From: CAYZPB01 sp964551195
GTDB lineage: Bacteria; Bacillota; Bacilli; Tepidibacillales; Tepidibacillaceae
Direction of reading: 5' to 3'
Length of the DNA stretch: 26,858 bases
Assembly (NCBI GenBank): GCA_964551195.1
Contig: CAZKBI010000016.1
Span: forward strand, 1-26,858
The position numbers and the translations under genes were made by a program. A model generated the notes under the pieces. It had not been told where the DNA came from. It worked only from the letters and a program-made list of their open reading frames with translations, and ran no database searches. Numbering within the stretch: the stretch's first letter is position 1; every line of letters starts with the position of its first letter. Positions 1 to 7,153 of this stretch are shown one piece after another.

Positions 1-46
1 AATGGTGGATTTTTTATCGTTTAAAGACTATTTAGTCGCCAGATTT

Positions 47-391
47 TTAATGGTGTCCATGCTCACGGCAAGCTTCAACGCTGATTTGGATCTCACCCTC
101 TAGATACTTATTCACTATATCTTCAGCATTCCCTTTAGCGCCCGTTATAACCTGAATACTATTTTCATTAAAAATCTCTATTGCACCAGTACCCATTCCA
201 CCAGATATAATAACGTTTACTCCCAGATCATGTAAGAATTTAGGCAAAAGTCCAGGTTTATGTCCTGGGCTGAGAACAGATTCGCTACTAATAATTTTGT
301 TATCTTCAATTTCGAACACATTAAAATTTTCACAATACCCAAAATGCTCTGTTACTGTATCCCCTTCACTTGCTACTGCTATTTTCATCAT
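47..391 (-). CDS. ORP/NifX-family cluster-binding protein (PF02579-like), second copy
   Basis: Small cytoplasmic protein of 114 residues (or 113 from the second of two adjacent ATGs). The family (NifX, C-terminal NifB, and ORP, the Mo-Cu orange protein of Desulfovibrio) binds iron-, molybdenum- or copper-containing sulfide clusters. Visible family marks are the N-terminal KIAVASEG strand, EHFGYCENF near residue 15, the PGLLPKFL segment, and ISGGMGTGAIEIF around residues 62-74. The tail ends in CREHGHH, a possible metal-binding patch. It is the last gene of the operon; the ATPase gene stops 36 bases upstream. The ribosome site is an unusual run of six G just before the start. No nitrogenase structural or nifB gene is in view, so a nitrogenase role is unlikely; an ORP-like role is inference. 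Confidence 0.85.
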   Translation of the reverse strand: MMKIAVASEGDTVTEHFGYCENFNVFEIEDNKIISSESVLSPGHKPGLLPKFLHDLGVNVIISGGMGTGAIEIFNENSIQVITGAKGNAEDIVNKYLEGEIQISVEACREHGHH

Positions 392-427
392 TTTCCCCCC
401 ATTTCAGATATTAATATTATATATTAT

Positions 428-1309
428 TTATTGATCGTCTAACAGTATTTTGATAGTCTTTGCAAAAACACCTTTTACAGCTTGCCCTGAAGAACTATCA
501 ATATCTACAATAGTTTGTCCTTTATTAATTGCTCCTACAGCCTCTTTATCGAAGGGAATTTCACCTACAAAAGGCAAGTTGTTATTCTTGCAATATAATT
601 TGATCTTTTCAGTTTTTTCAACATTTGTATCGTACTTATTAATACAAATAGCTATTTTGGTCTGAAAACGCTCTGCCGTTTTAATTATACGCTCCATATC
701 ACTTATTCCTGATATAGAAGGTTCTGCTACGATTAGAACCATTTCAACACCATTGAGAGAAGCAATAACTGGGCATCCAATACCAGGAGAACCATCTATA
801 ATTGCATAGTCAACTGCTAAATTTTTTTGCTCAACCTCTGCTCTTAGCTGTTTCTTTACTTCCATCACTAATAACCCTGAGTTTCCACTTCCCATGCGAA
901 GCTGGGCAGTAGAAAAGAGGGCTTCATTCTTCTCAAATAACATTAATTCTCCCGCTATGGCCGGTTTCAAGGTAATAGCCTCTACCGGACAAATAGCCTC
1001 ACAGACGCCACAACCTTCACATGCAAAATAATCTACTTCATATACTCCTGTATACGAAATCGCATCAAAACGGCAATGTTGCCTACATAGATCACATTCA
1101 GTACATAATGATAAGTCGATCTCCGCCTTATCTAAACCATAATAATCAGAACGTTTAGGTTCTGAAACCTGATTCATAACTAAATGCAAATTAGGCGCAT
1201 CAACATCAACATCAGCATAAGCTTTATTATCAGCAAGTTTGATAAAAGCACTAGCTATAGTCGTTTTTCCTGTTCCACCCTTGCCACTAAGAATTAGTAA
1301 TTCTTTCAT
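428..1309 (-). CDS. MinD-type P-loop ATPase with two 4Fe-4S motifs (ORP cluster, second ATPase)
   Basis: Deviant-Walker ATPase of about 293 residues in the MinD/Mrp class with an inserted ferredoxin domain. The P-loop GKGGTGKT lies near residues 9-16. Two CxxCxxCxxxC-type clusters follow around residues 70-105 (CTECDLCRQHC and CEGCGVCEAICP), each expected to hold a 4Fe-4S centre. A switch-like IIDGSPGIGCP lies near residue 170. The start chosen is the ATG at 1309 because AAGGAGG sits just upstream; the longer start at 1327 lacks this. The gene overlaps the end of the preceding ATPase gene by 23 bases, so the two are probably translationally coupled. Paired ATPases of this kind (Orp3/Orp4) accompany ORP in Desulfovibrio; the likely task is ATP-driven cluster assembly or transfer. 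Confidence 0.88.
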   Translation of the reverse strand: MKELLILSGKGGTGKTTIASAFIKLADNKAYADVDVDAPNLHLVMNQVSEPKRSDYYGLDKAEIDLSLCTECDLCRQHCRFDAISYTGVYEVDYFACEGCGVCEAICPVEAITLKPAIAGELMLFEKNEALFSTAQLRMGSGNSGLLVMEVKKQLRAEVEQKNLAVDYAIIDGSPGIGCPVIASLNGVEMVLIVAEPSISGISDMERIIKTAERFQTKIAICINKYDTNVEKTEKIKLYCKNNNLPFVGEIPFDKEAVGAINKGQTIVDIDSSSGQAVKGVFAKTIKILLDDQ

Positions 1310-2144
1310 TTTGTACCTCCTTAACAACTTGCTGCAGTAAGTCAGTAAAAACTCTTTTATATTTATCGCTTATGCGAGCAGCTATAAGGGCATTAGAATT
1401 CAATTTTCCTAATTCTTCATCATAATTTATTTTGCCTAATATTTTTATATCATTTTCTAGGCAAAATTCCTCAGCCGGATTGTGCTCATCTAAACATTTA
1501 TTTAAAACAACACCATGGGGTTTTTTGAATACCTTAACTAACTCATATACCATGGCAAGATTGTGTACACCAAACAAGGTTGGTTCTGCTACCAATACAC
1601 AATAGTCTGCATCTTTAATGCTATCCATCACTATACAAGCAGTTCCGGGTGGGCAGTCAATAAAGTTAATTTTTCCTGCTTTTAAATCTTCCTTTAACAT
1701 ATCATCTATTATTGGAACTCCTGAAATTTCTCCAGTATTTAAGATCCCGCTCACAACCTCAACATCTTCTGATATGCCTCTTTCTATTTTTCCAATTACT
1801 ACATCCTTCTCAGTTAAAGCTTTTTCAGGACAAAGCAATATGCATCCCCCACAAGAATGACAAAGATCTTCAAAAACATATAATTTATCATTAACATAAG
1901 TAAGGGCGTTAAATTTACAGAAATCAACGCAGATACGACAACCATTACATAGGTCATCATCAACTACGGGTATCTTAACGGTCACATCTTTTGATGTAAC
2001 ATTCTGTGGTTTAAAGAAAAGATGTCCATTTGGCTCTTCTACATCGCAGTCTAGATACTTAGAATTATCTGCAACCGAAGCCAAATTAACAGATACAAGC
2101 GTTTTCCCTGTGCCGCCTTTTCCGCTTAGCACAGCAATCTTCAT
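1287..2144 (-). CDS. MinD-type P-loop ATPase with two 4Fe-4S motifs (ORP cluster, first ATPase)
   Basis: 285-residue paralogue of the ATPase at 428-1309. It has the P-loop GKGGTGKT at residues 8-15, the inserted ferredoxin motifs CNGCRICVDFC and CHSCGGCILLCP around residues 67-105, and the segment IDCPPGTAC near residue 162, equivalent to a Walker B/switch II region. The two ATPases could form a heterodimer, as MinD-class proteins dimerise across ATP (inference). The start codon is one base after the stop of the upstream ORP/NifX gene, and the ribosome site is again a run of six G inside that gene. The protein ends inside the next gene. Expected in the cytoplasm, in cluster assembly or delivery for the neighbouring ORP/NifX proteins. 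Confidence 0.88.
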   Translation of the reverse strand: MKIAVLSGKGGTGKTLVSVNLASVADNSKYLDCDVEEPNGHLFFKPQNVTSKDVTVKIPVVDDDLCNGCRICVDFCKFNALTYVNDKLYVFEDLCHSCGGCILLCPEKALTEKDVVIGKIERGISEDVEVVSGILNTGEISGVPIIDDMLKEDLKAGKINFIDCPPGTACIVMDSIKDADYCVLVAEPTLFGVHNLAMVYELVKVFKKPHGVVLNKCLDEHNPAEEFCLENDIKILGKINYDEELGKLNSNALIAARISDKYKRVFTDLLQQVVKEVQNERITNS

Positions 2145-2145
2145 T

Positions 2146-2514
2146 TTATTTCCCCCCAGTATTATGCAAACCAGGATGGATATCGTTAAGTAGATCTAGT
2201 TTTCCATCAATATGAGCCTGGAGATTGTCATCAATAGAATCATTGATAGTTTTATATAGTTTAATATTAGCGGTAGCTAGAACTTCAGCTGCATTGTCTC
2301 CGCATCTGGGAGTAAGCACAGCTTCTACCTTATTATCTACAATTGTTTGCGCCGCTTTAGTTCCTGCACCTCCACGACTATCGGCTGCACTATTGATTAA
2401 AAAAGTGCTCTCCTTCGATTCTGTATCATAAAAAAGAAAATACGGAGCACGCCCAAACGATCTGCTTACACCAGATTGCATATTGTCACCATTTACCGGT
2501 ATTGAAATTCTCAT
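2146..2514 (-). CDS. ORP/NifX-family cluster-binding protein (PF02579-like), first copy
   Basis: 122-residue protein of the same fold family as the gene at 47-391 but clearly divergent. It starts RISIPVNG and has SRSFGRAPYFLFYD near residues 17-30, RGGAGTKAAQTI near 47-58, and TPRCGDNAAEVL near 68-79, where the Cys-Gly-x-Asn-Ala stretch is characteristic of the family. A clear AGGAGG precedes the ATG. It lies downstream of the DUF5320-like gene, with a hairpin between them, and abuts the first ATPase gene. Having two diverged PF02579 proteins on either side of two ATPases suggests different roles, such as cluster carrier versus final acceptor. That division of labour is inference. Confidence 0.85.
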   Translation of the reverse strand: MRISIPVNGDNMQSGVSRSFGRAPYFLFYDTESKESTFLINSAADSRGGAGTKAAQTIVDNKVEAVLTPRCGDNAAEVLATANIKLYKTINDSIDDNLQAHIDGKLDLLNDIHPGLHNTGGK

Positions 2515-2569
2515 AATAATCCTCCTGAAATTTTATTTTCGATTATTTATTATCCCTTTTTAAGGAAAA

Positions 2570-2591
2570 TTGCAGGAGCGTCCCCCTGCAA
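2570..2591 (-). terminator. Hairpin between DUF5320-like gene and ORP operon body; possible partial terminator
   Basis: A 7-bp perfect stem (TTGCAGG with CCTGCAA) and 8-base loop lie 13 bases past the stop at 2604. On the minus strand the stem is followed by TTTTCCTT, a short imperfect U tract. It could be a leaky terminator or an mRNA processing/stabiliser hairpin that lets the small leading gene be made in excess over the four downstream genes. No other promoter is obvious before 2514, so readthrough is expected. Confidence 0.5.
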
Positions 2592-2603
2592 CTCTCTTAC
2601 AAC

Positions 2604-2888
2604 TTATAAGTTTTCTAAACTATTACTTACAAGATTAAGTCTCTCTTCAAGTATTTGTTTTTCTTCAGTTAGTATTTCTTTTTGGGTTCTAGTATCAGTT
2701 TGATAAAAGCCTTGGCCCCTACCTCCACGTCCCATACCAGCTCCGCAACCACGACCGCGTCTTAAGCCCATTCCTGCTCCACGTCCTAAGCCAGATCCAT
2801 ATATATTAGTGTTTCCATCACACGAGCCTAATCCTCTTCCAGTCATTGGTCCTTTTCCTAATGGTCCAGTTTGATCTCTTCCTGCCAT
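2604..2888 (-). CDS. Small Gly/Arg-rich protein (DUF5320-like)
   Basis: About 94 residues. The N-terminal half is low-complexity Gly-Arg-Met-Gly, beginning MAGRDQTGPLGKGPMTGRG and containing one early Cys in GSCDG and another in the RGCGAG stretch. The C-terminal third is a predicted charged helix (TQKEILTEEKQILEERL), probably a coiled coil. Proteins with this opening motif are commonly annotated DUF5320 and sit beside MinD/ferredoxin ATPases and NifX-like proteins in anaerobes; their function is not known to me. The start is the ATG at 2888, directly behind a strong AAGGAGG; the longer frame to 2966 would begin inside the promoter. First gene of the operon, controlled from the promoter at 2946-2973. 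Confidence 0.82.
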   Translation of the reverse strand: MAGRDQTGPLGKGPMTGRGLGSCDGNTNIYGSGLGRGAGMGLRRGRGCGAGMGRGGRGQGFYQTDTRTQKEILTEEKQILEERLNLVSNSLENL

Positions 2889-2911
2889 ACTCCTTACCTC
2901 CTTCAATATAA

Positions 2912-2982
2912 AAATAGTTGTTGACATATGTCCCTTACAGATTTTATTATATAGGATAATCGGCATATGTCAACAACTATTT
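2912..2982. repeat. Perfect 19-bp inverted repeat flanking the promoter; candidate double operator
   Basis: Arm 1 is 2912-2930 (aaatagttgttgacatatg); arm 2 is 2964-2982 and is its exact reverse complement. The spacer is 33 bases. Arm 2 covers the -35 box; arm 1 lies just downstream of the expected transcription start. The inner end of each arm is itself near-palindromic (gacatatgtc at 2923-2932 is perfect; gacatatgcc in the other arm has one mismatch). Arm centres are 52 bp apart, close to five helical turns. Because only arm 1 would be transcribed from this promoter, a DNA operator is likelier than an RNA hairpin. The cognate regulator is not in the window. Confidence 0.7.
2946..2973 (-). 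promoter_or_regulatory. Sigma-A promoter of the ORP/MinD operon
   Basis: On the minus strand a perfect TTGACA (complement of 2968-2973), a 16-base spacer and a perfect TATAAT (complement of 2946-2951). Transcription should start near 2939, giving a leader of about 50 bases before the ATG at 2888. The -35 box lies inside one arm of the inverted repeat 2912-2982. Confidence 0.8.
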
Positions 2983-3049
2983 ATTTTTTTATAAGTTAGC
3001 GAGGTTTTAAAAAACTATCATGTCAATTGTTAACGTTCAAATAATTAGT

Positions 3050-3080
3050 ATTATAGTATGAAAAATAAGAGTACTATAAT
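3050..3080 (-). other. AT-rich hairpin downstream of the DUF2779 gene
   Basis: A 9-bp perfect inverted repeat (attatagta / tactataat) with a 13-base loop lies about 70 bases past the nuclease stop. It is all A/T except one pair and has no clean U tract, so it is at best a weak terminator. The rest of 2983-3151 is AT-rich DNA in which I see nothing else. Confidence 0.25.
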
Positions 3081-3151
3081 CAGTATAAATATAAAGATTA
3101 TAGATCTAAATAGACATCCTAACATAATAGTCACACCCCATTTTTCTTATG

Positions 3152-4989
3152 TTAAAGAAAATCCTTCCAACCTTCATAAATCATAACCATGGCTAGCGTA
3201 TCAAGCTCACAATATTTTAATAAAGAACTAGCTAATTCTGAACGCTCATATTCTGACATATCTTCAAATTGCATCTTAGCATACGCTGTAAGTGCTGCCC
3301 CACCATCTTTTATTACATCATCATTACTTAATAATTCGTTTTCCTCATCTATCCCGTCCAAAAACATTTTCGGTAATATCTTGTAAGGATCTATTACGTT
3401 ACCATTTTCATCAAATTTAATCCAAGTCCAGTCTTTAAAATTCAGGCTCGGTATTCCCTCTTCTGCCCCATAAAGTGGTTGGCTATATTTCTTTTTTAGA
3501 AAATCAGAGCTATTAAGAATCGCTGGTAGTACCTGCTTTATAGAATTTGAACCCTTCATTCCTGGGTCGTAATAGAATCTTTTAACAAGCTCCAACAGAT
3601 CGATCATATTACGTTCACCAAGCCATTGTTCCTCGCTTTTGTCCCCTGATTTTGTAATACTGCGTATAAATCCACAAAGTTCATCACGATCTTCGATTTC
3701 ATCAGTATCGTCATTTAATTGTTGATAGATCATATTCAAATAGCTATTCTCGTGAGCTGCATAGCGGAATATACTACCCTCGTCTTTTTCTAATTGCTCC
3801 TTTAGCTTACGAACAAAATCATAGTTCGGAAAAACACCAGGTTCCGTATTTAAATACTCTCCCACATGTTCTACCCTTCCATCTTCGTGCACCATATGAT
3901 GTGAAAATTGAAATGCTATTCCTTCGTATGGACGCCTACCTTTGTTAAAAGGTATTGCTACTGTTGAAGTCTCAAAATCGATAAAATGCAGTGGAAAAAC
4001 CCATGATTTCATCTCTCTGCTAAGGTTATGTGCGTCAATCCAATGACTCCTGTCATTGTCTATCACCTTTTGGATTTGAAGCCATTGCCTTTGGCTACGA
4101 GATATGCCCGGTTTACCATCTTCTTTTATCTCAATATCATCCTCATAGAAATCTTTTAATTTAATAAGACCCTTATTTATATATTCATTTTTTTTCCGAA
4201 AATCCCAGATTTCCAGCACAGTTGCATCTAAAAGGTCTTCATCAGTATATCCCAGCATCTCTTGCCAGCATTCATCAAAACCACTCTTTAGTGCTTCTGA
4301 GTCATTATTACCTTTCACTTTGAATTCACAACTAGCACATTCCTTTGAAGGATAGGATGAAATTTTCTCATCCCTCTCATAACAATCGGACAGATATTTT
4401 ACATCCTCTGCAAAAGAACTTGGATTCTCTGCGTTCCCTATTCCTGTCGCGTAAATTACTGTGCAACAATCATCTACATTGATTTTAACAAGCAGGGGGA
4501 CGGATAAGTCATCCTCNNNNNNNNNNNNNNNNNNNNNNNNNNNNNNNNNNNNNNNNNNNNNNNNNNNNNNNNNNNNNNNNNNNNNNNNNNNNNNNNNNNN
4601 NNNNNNNNNNNNNNNNCTACGTCTTCGTCAAAAGATTTGGCCTTAACCTCAATTAACTCCAGATGTGTCCCATTCTTGACTAAGATATCAATCCGTATAA
4701 ATAAATTTTCTGATCGAACAGCAGCCTCAAATATAACAACATTTTCTTTTTTTAATAATTCTTCTGTCTCTTTCAAAGCCTCTTCATAATCTTTTGTTTC
4801 TATTTGATAACCCTCAGGATGATATTGTTTGGCAAGTTCACCAACCTGAAATCCGCCTTCTGCTAACGCTAGCAGAAAAGAGTCTTCTATATTCTGATTA
4901 ACATATTCTTTTTTGCCATCATAATATAACTTGGTCGGACATTCCAATGCTAGTGCGAATTTTGATTTTGTAAGGTATCTATTTTTCAT
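3152..4989 (-). CDS. DUF2779 protein: Cas4-like PD-(D/E)XK plus DEDD exonuclease-like domains (interrupted by N gap)
   Basis: One gene broken by the gap at 4517-4616; 124 residues precede the gap and about 454 follow. The N-terminal part has ECPTKLYY (Cys17) and a PD-(D/E)XK core: Asp101 in RIDILV and Glu114/Lys116 in LIEVKAK. After the gap comes SKECASCEFK, the CxxC of a Cas4-type iron-sulfur site. The C-terminal DUF2779 region carries FIDFET (3971-3980), AHEN (3746-3754) and YCELDT (Asp at 3200-3202), matching Exo I, II and III motifs of DEDD exonucleases. The post-gap frame stays open from the GTG at 4318 back into the gap, so 4318 is not a real start. I chose the ATG at 4989; it overlaps the upstream gene by 11 bases and has no good ribosome site, so coupling is likely. 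Substrate unknown; no CRISPR, cas1 or helicase is nearby. Confidence 0.82.
4517..4616. other. Assembly gap of 100 N inside the DUF2779 gene
   Basis: Exactly 100 N, the usual placeholder for a gap of unknown length. The coding frames on the two sides differ by one base at this N count, so the true length is not 100 if the gene is intact. Confidence 0.95.
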
Positions 4990-5275
4990 TTTGATTCGTT
5001 GAGTCATCTTCGTTGCAACCACACTCAGAATGTCTGTGTTTAAATGGATGCTCTCCATTTTGAAAATGCTCTTTATACCTTGTTTTCATAGTCTCATGCA
5101 GAGAATAACTTCTTTCTTTATGTTCACAGCCAGCTATTTTAGCTTTCTTCTTGAAATCGACAAAAGACTCTAGTGCGTCAAGCTTCGCTTTAATTTTTTC
5201 TTTATCTCCCTTAATTATAACTGTATATCCATCCTCGTTTTCTTCGATGGTAAATTTAAAATTTTCAAAATTCAT
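4979..5275 (-). CDS. Small unknown protein with His/Cys-rich tail, overlapping the nuclease gene
   Basis: 98 residues, not recognised. The first half looks like a small alpha/beta unit: NFENFKFTIEENEDGYTVIIKGDKEKI reads as two beta strands, followed by a lysine-rich helix (KIKAKLDALESFVDFKKKAK). The second half has GCEHKE, LHETMK and a cluster from about residue 70 containing five His and two Cys (EHFQNGEHPFKHRHSECGC), which could bind zinc or another metal. A good AAGGAGAG site precedes the ATG. Its stop overlaps the start of the DUF2779 nuclease gene, so the two are probably made together. A chaperone, metal donor or inhibitor for the nuclease is possible, but the sequence does not show it. 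Confidence 0.7.
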   Translation of the reverse strand: MNFENFKFTIEENEDGYTVIIKGDKEKIKAKLDALESFVDFKKKAKIAGCEHKERSYSLHETMKTRYKEHFQNGEHPFKHRHSECGCNEDDSTNQNEK

Positions 5276-5319
5276 AGATATCTCTCCTTTTTTTCGATTA
5301 TTTGATTCTTCATCAATCT

Positions 5320-5339
5320 AAATTTTTATATAAAAATTT
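5320..5339. repeat. 20-base all-A/T perfect palindrome at the end of the UbiB-like gene
   Basis: aaatttttatataaaaattt reads identically on both strands and overlaps the TAA of the upstream gene. As RNA it is a weak A-U hairpin and could be a poor terminator. The remaining intergenic DNA (5276-5319) only holds the ribosome site region of the 98-residue gene. Confidence 0.4.
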
Positions 5340-7054
5340 TAGGGGTGAAAACGTGGTTTTTGAAAAGCTGGTAAATCGTTTGTCTTGCCACTCTCCGCTC
5401 TTCTTCTTTTTCTTCTGATATGACTTAAACTACGTATTAACAGTGAAAGGAATGGTAGAACTGAAACTATAATTAGTACCTTGCCTGCTACCGAGTAAAA
5501 ACCCTCAAGCAGAATTACTCCCGAAATTAAAAAGCCACTACCCAAAACTGCACTTATTAATCGGCTCGTCTGCTCTGCTTGGTTTTTAAAAAGGTTAAAC
5601 TCGAAACTTCTGGACAGGTGAATCCGAATATTGCCGTGTTCGATTCCAGCCACAAATTTATTTACTTTTTCTGGTAAAATAATAACTTCAGCCAGTATCT
5701 TTTTTGCTTGATCTAGAAGTAAACTTAGCGTTGCTCCAATACCTGATTTATCCCCAGCTATAAGTTTATCTGCATAAGGTTTCAATGTTTTGATGAAATC
5801 AATTTCTGGATTTAATCCTTGACTGATACCCACCACTGTAGAAAGTGATTTACCCAGAAATAGTGTTTGTGCTGGTATCTGAAATGGCATTGAGTAAAGA
5901 AAGGTTCTAAATTCTAAAAAGAATTCTTCTAGATTAATATTAGTTAAGTTAAAACCTTCAAAAAGATTTTCTAATATCAGTTTAAGCCCCTTTGCCAAGA
6001 TTTCTTTGTCAGCATGAGGTCTAAGAAAACCTAACTTTTCAAGCATAACTACAACTTCATTAATATCTTTTTTAAATATAGCAACTCCGAAATCAATTAA
6101 GTTTGCTCGCATTTCTTTGTCTATCCGTCCCATCATACCGAAGTCGATGAAGACAAGTCTTCCATCGTCTTTAACAAGCAAATTGCCTGGATGTGGATCT
6201 GCATGAAAGAAAGCATCAGTAAGTATTTGCTGAACGTATGCAGAAATCAAAACATTAGCTAGCTCCGTTCGATCTAATCCCGCATTTTTGAGAGCCTGAT
6301 AGTCGCTTATTTTATAACCGTCAATAAACTCCATCGTTAATACACGTTTGGTTGTGTAATCCCAATAGATCTCTGGAACATAGATTCGTGGATCGCTTGC
6401 GAAATTATCTCTAAACTGATCTGCGTTCTTTCCTTCTTTGATAAAATCAAGTTCGTCAAGCGTTGTTTCAACGAATTCCTCATAGATTTGATCTAAATCA
6501 ACGGCCGCAGTAATTTTGGGGTAGCGCTTACCGAAAGCTACTATATAACGTAATACTTTAAAGTCTGTTTGGATAATTTCTTCAATTCCAGGTCGTAAAA
6601 CCTTGACCGCTACTTTCTTCTGGCCTTTAATATCAGCTGTATGAACTTGCCCTAAGGAAGCAGAAGCCACAGCCTCTTGGGAAAAGTTCTTATATATTTC
6701 TTCAAGTGGGCTATTATACTCTTCTTCAATTCTCTTTACTATTTCTTCAGTAGCGACAGGCCTTACAGCATCTTGCAGCTTCGAAAGTTGACTCGTATAT
6801 TCTTCTGGTAGAATGTCTACTCGGAAACTAAAGAATTGCCCCAGTTTAATAAGAAGTCCTCCAAGATCAGCGGCTGTTTCCGTAAATTTGTGTGCTTGTT
6901 TTTGATAGATCTCTTTAGTTTTTTTTAGGTATCTTTTTTCTGAAAGAAATCGTTTTCTCTTATTTATCCACCAGAGTTGTAGTGCGAAACCTATAAACAT
7001 GAAGAGGACTCTTCTAAAGCGCTTATCCTTTGCTAAATTTGAAATAATTTGCAT
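5339..7054 (-). CDS. UbiB/ABC1/AarF-family atypical protein kinase-like ATPase
   Basis: 571 residues, full length for the family. The signature motifs are intact: KxGQ (Lys70, Gly72, Gln73), the alanine-containing nucleotide loop SASLGQVH near 131-138, VAVKVLRP with Lys151, the ExD pair in ELDFIKEG (Glu201, Asp203), the catalytic loop HADPHPGN (His284-Asn291) and DFG at 304-306. A hydrophobic stretch at about 16-30 and two transmembrane segments near 505-550 place it at the membrane. UbiB members are linked to coenzyme Q synthesis and lipid handling; in a presumed anaerobe without ubiquinone genes in view the substrate is open, with quinone or lipid transport as options. An AGGGGGAG ribosome site precedes the ATG. 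It appears to be transcribed alone: about 100 bases separate it from the gene upstream. Confidence 0.92.
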   Translation of the reverse strand: MQIISNLAKDKRFRRVLFMFIGFALQLWWINKRKRFLSEKRYLKKTKEIYQKQAHKFTETAADLGGLLIKLGQFFSFRVDILPEEYTSQLSKLQDAVRPVATEEIVKRIEEEYNSPLEEIYKNFSQEAVASASLGQVHTADIKGQKKVAVKVLRPGIEEIIQTDFKVLRYIVAFGKRYPKITAAVDLDQIYEEFVETTLDELDFIKEGKNADQFRDNFASDPRIYVPEIYWDYTTKRVLTMEFIDGYKISDYQALKNAGLDRTELANVLISAYVQQILTDAFFHADPHPGNLLVKDDGRLVFIDFGMMGRIDKEMRANLIDFGVAIFKKDINEVVVMLEKLGFLRPHADKEILAKGLKLILENLFEGFNLTNINLEEFFLEFRTFLYSMPFQIPAQTLFLGKSLSTVVGISQGLNPEIDFIKTLKPYADKLIAGDKSGIGATLSLLLDQAKKILAEVIILPEKVNKFVAGIEHGNIRIHLSRSFEFNLFKNQAEQTSRLISAVLGSGFLISGVILLEGFYSVAGKVLIIVSVLPFLSLLIRSLSHIRRKRRRAESGKTNDLPAFQKPRFHP

Positions 7055-7153
7055 TAGTCTCCCCCTTTATTTTAAGACATAGTTAGTGCATACTAATAAA
7101 AACTTAGTCTGTTTCACTATTTTCCAATTCATCCTTGGAATCGGCATTGATTT

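Noticed and set aside
26..37. Terminator hairpin at the end of the first operon
   Set aside because: Only a 4-bp stem (gact/agtc) with a weak U tract.
47..2514. Nitrogenase cofactor (nif) cluster
   Set aside because: Only NifX-like folds are present; no nifHDK, nifB radical-SAM or nifEN genes, and the ATPase pairing matches ORP-type clusters better.
2921..2950. Plus-strand promoter TTGACA/TATTAT
   Set aside because: A by-product of the inverted repeat with 18-base spacing; no plus-strand gene follows.
3020..3061. Plus-strand mini-ORF of 13 codons
   Set aside because: No properly spaced ribosome site and no gene following it; likely chance.
4316..4318. GTG start for a separate C-terminal DUF2779 protein
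   Set aside because: The frame is open upstream of it to the gap, codes the expected CxxC region, and no ribosome site precedes the GTG.
3152..4989. Part of a CRISPR-Cas system because of the Cas4-like fold
   Set aside because: No repeats, cas1/cas2 or effector genes in the window; Cas4-like folds are common outside CRISPR.
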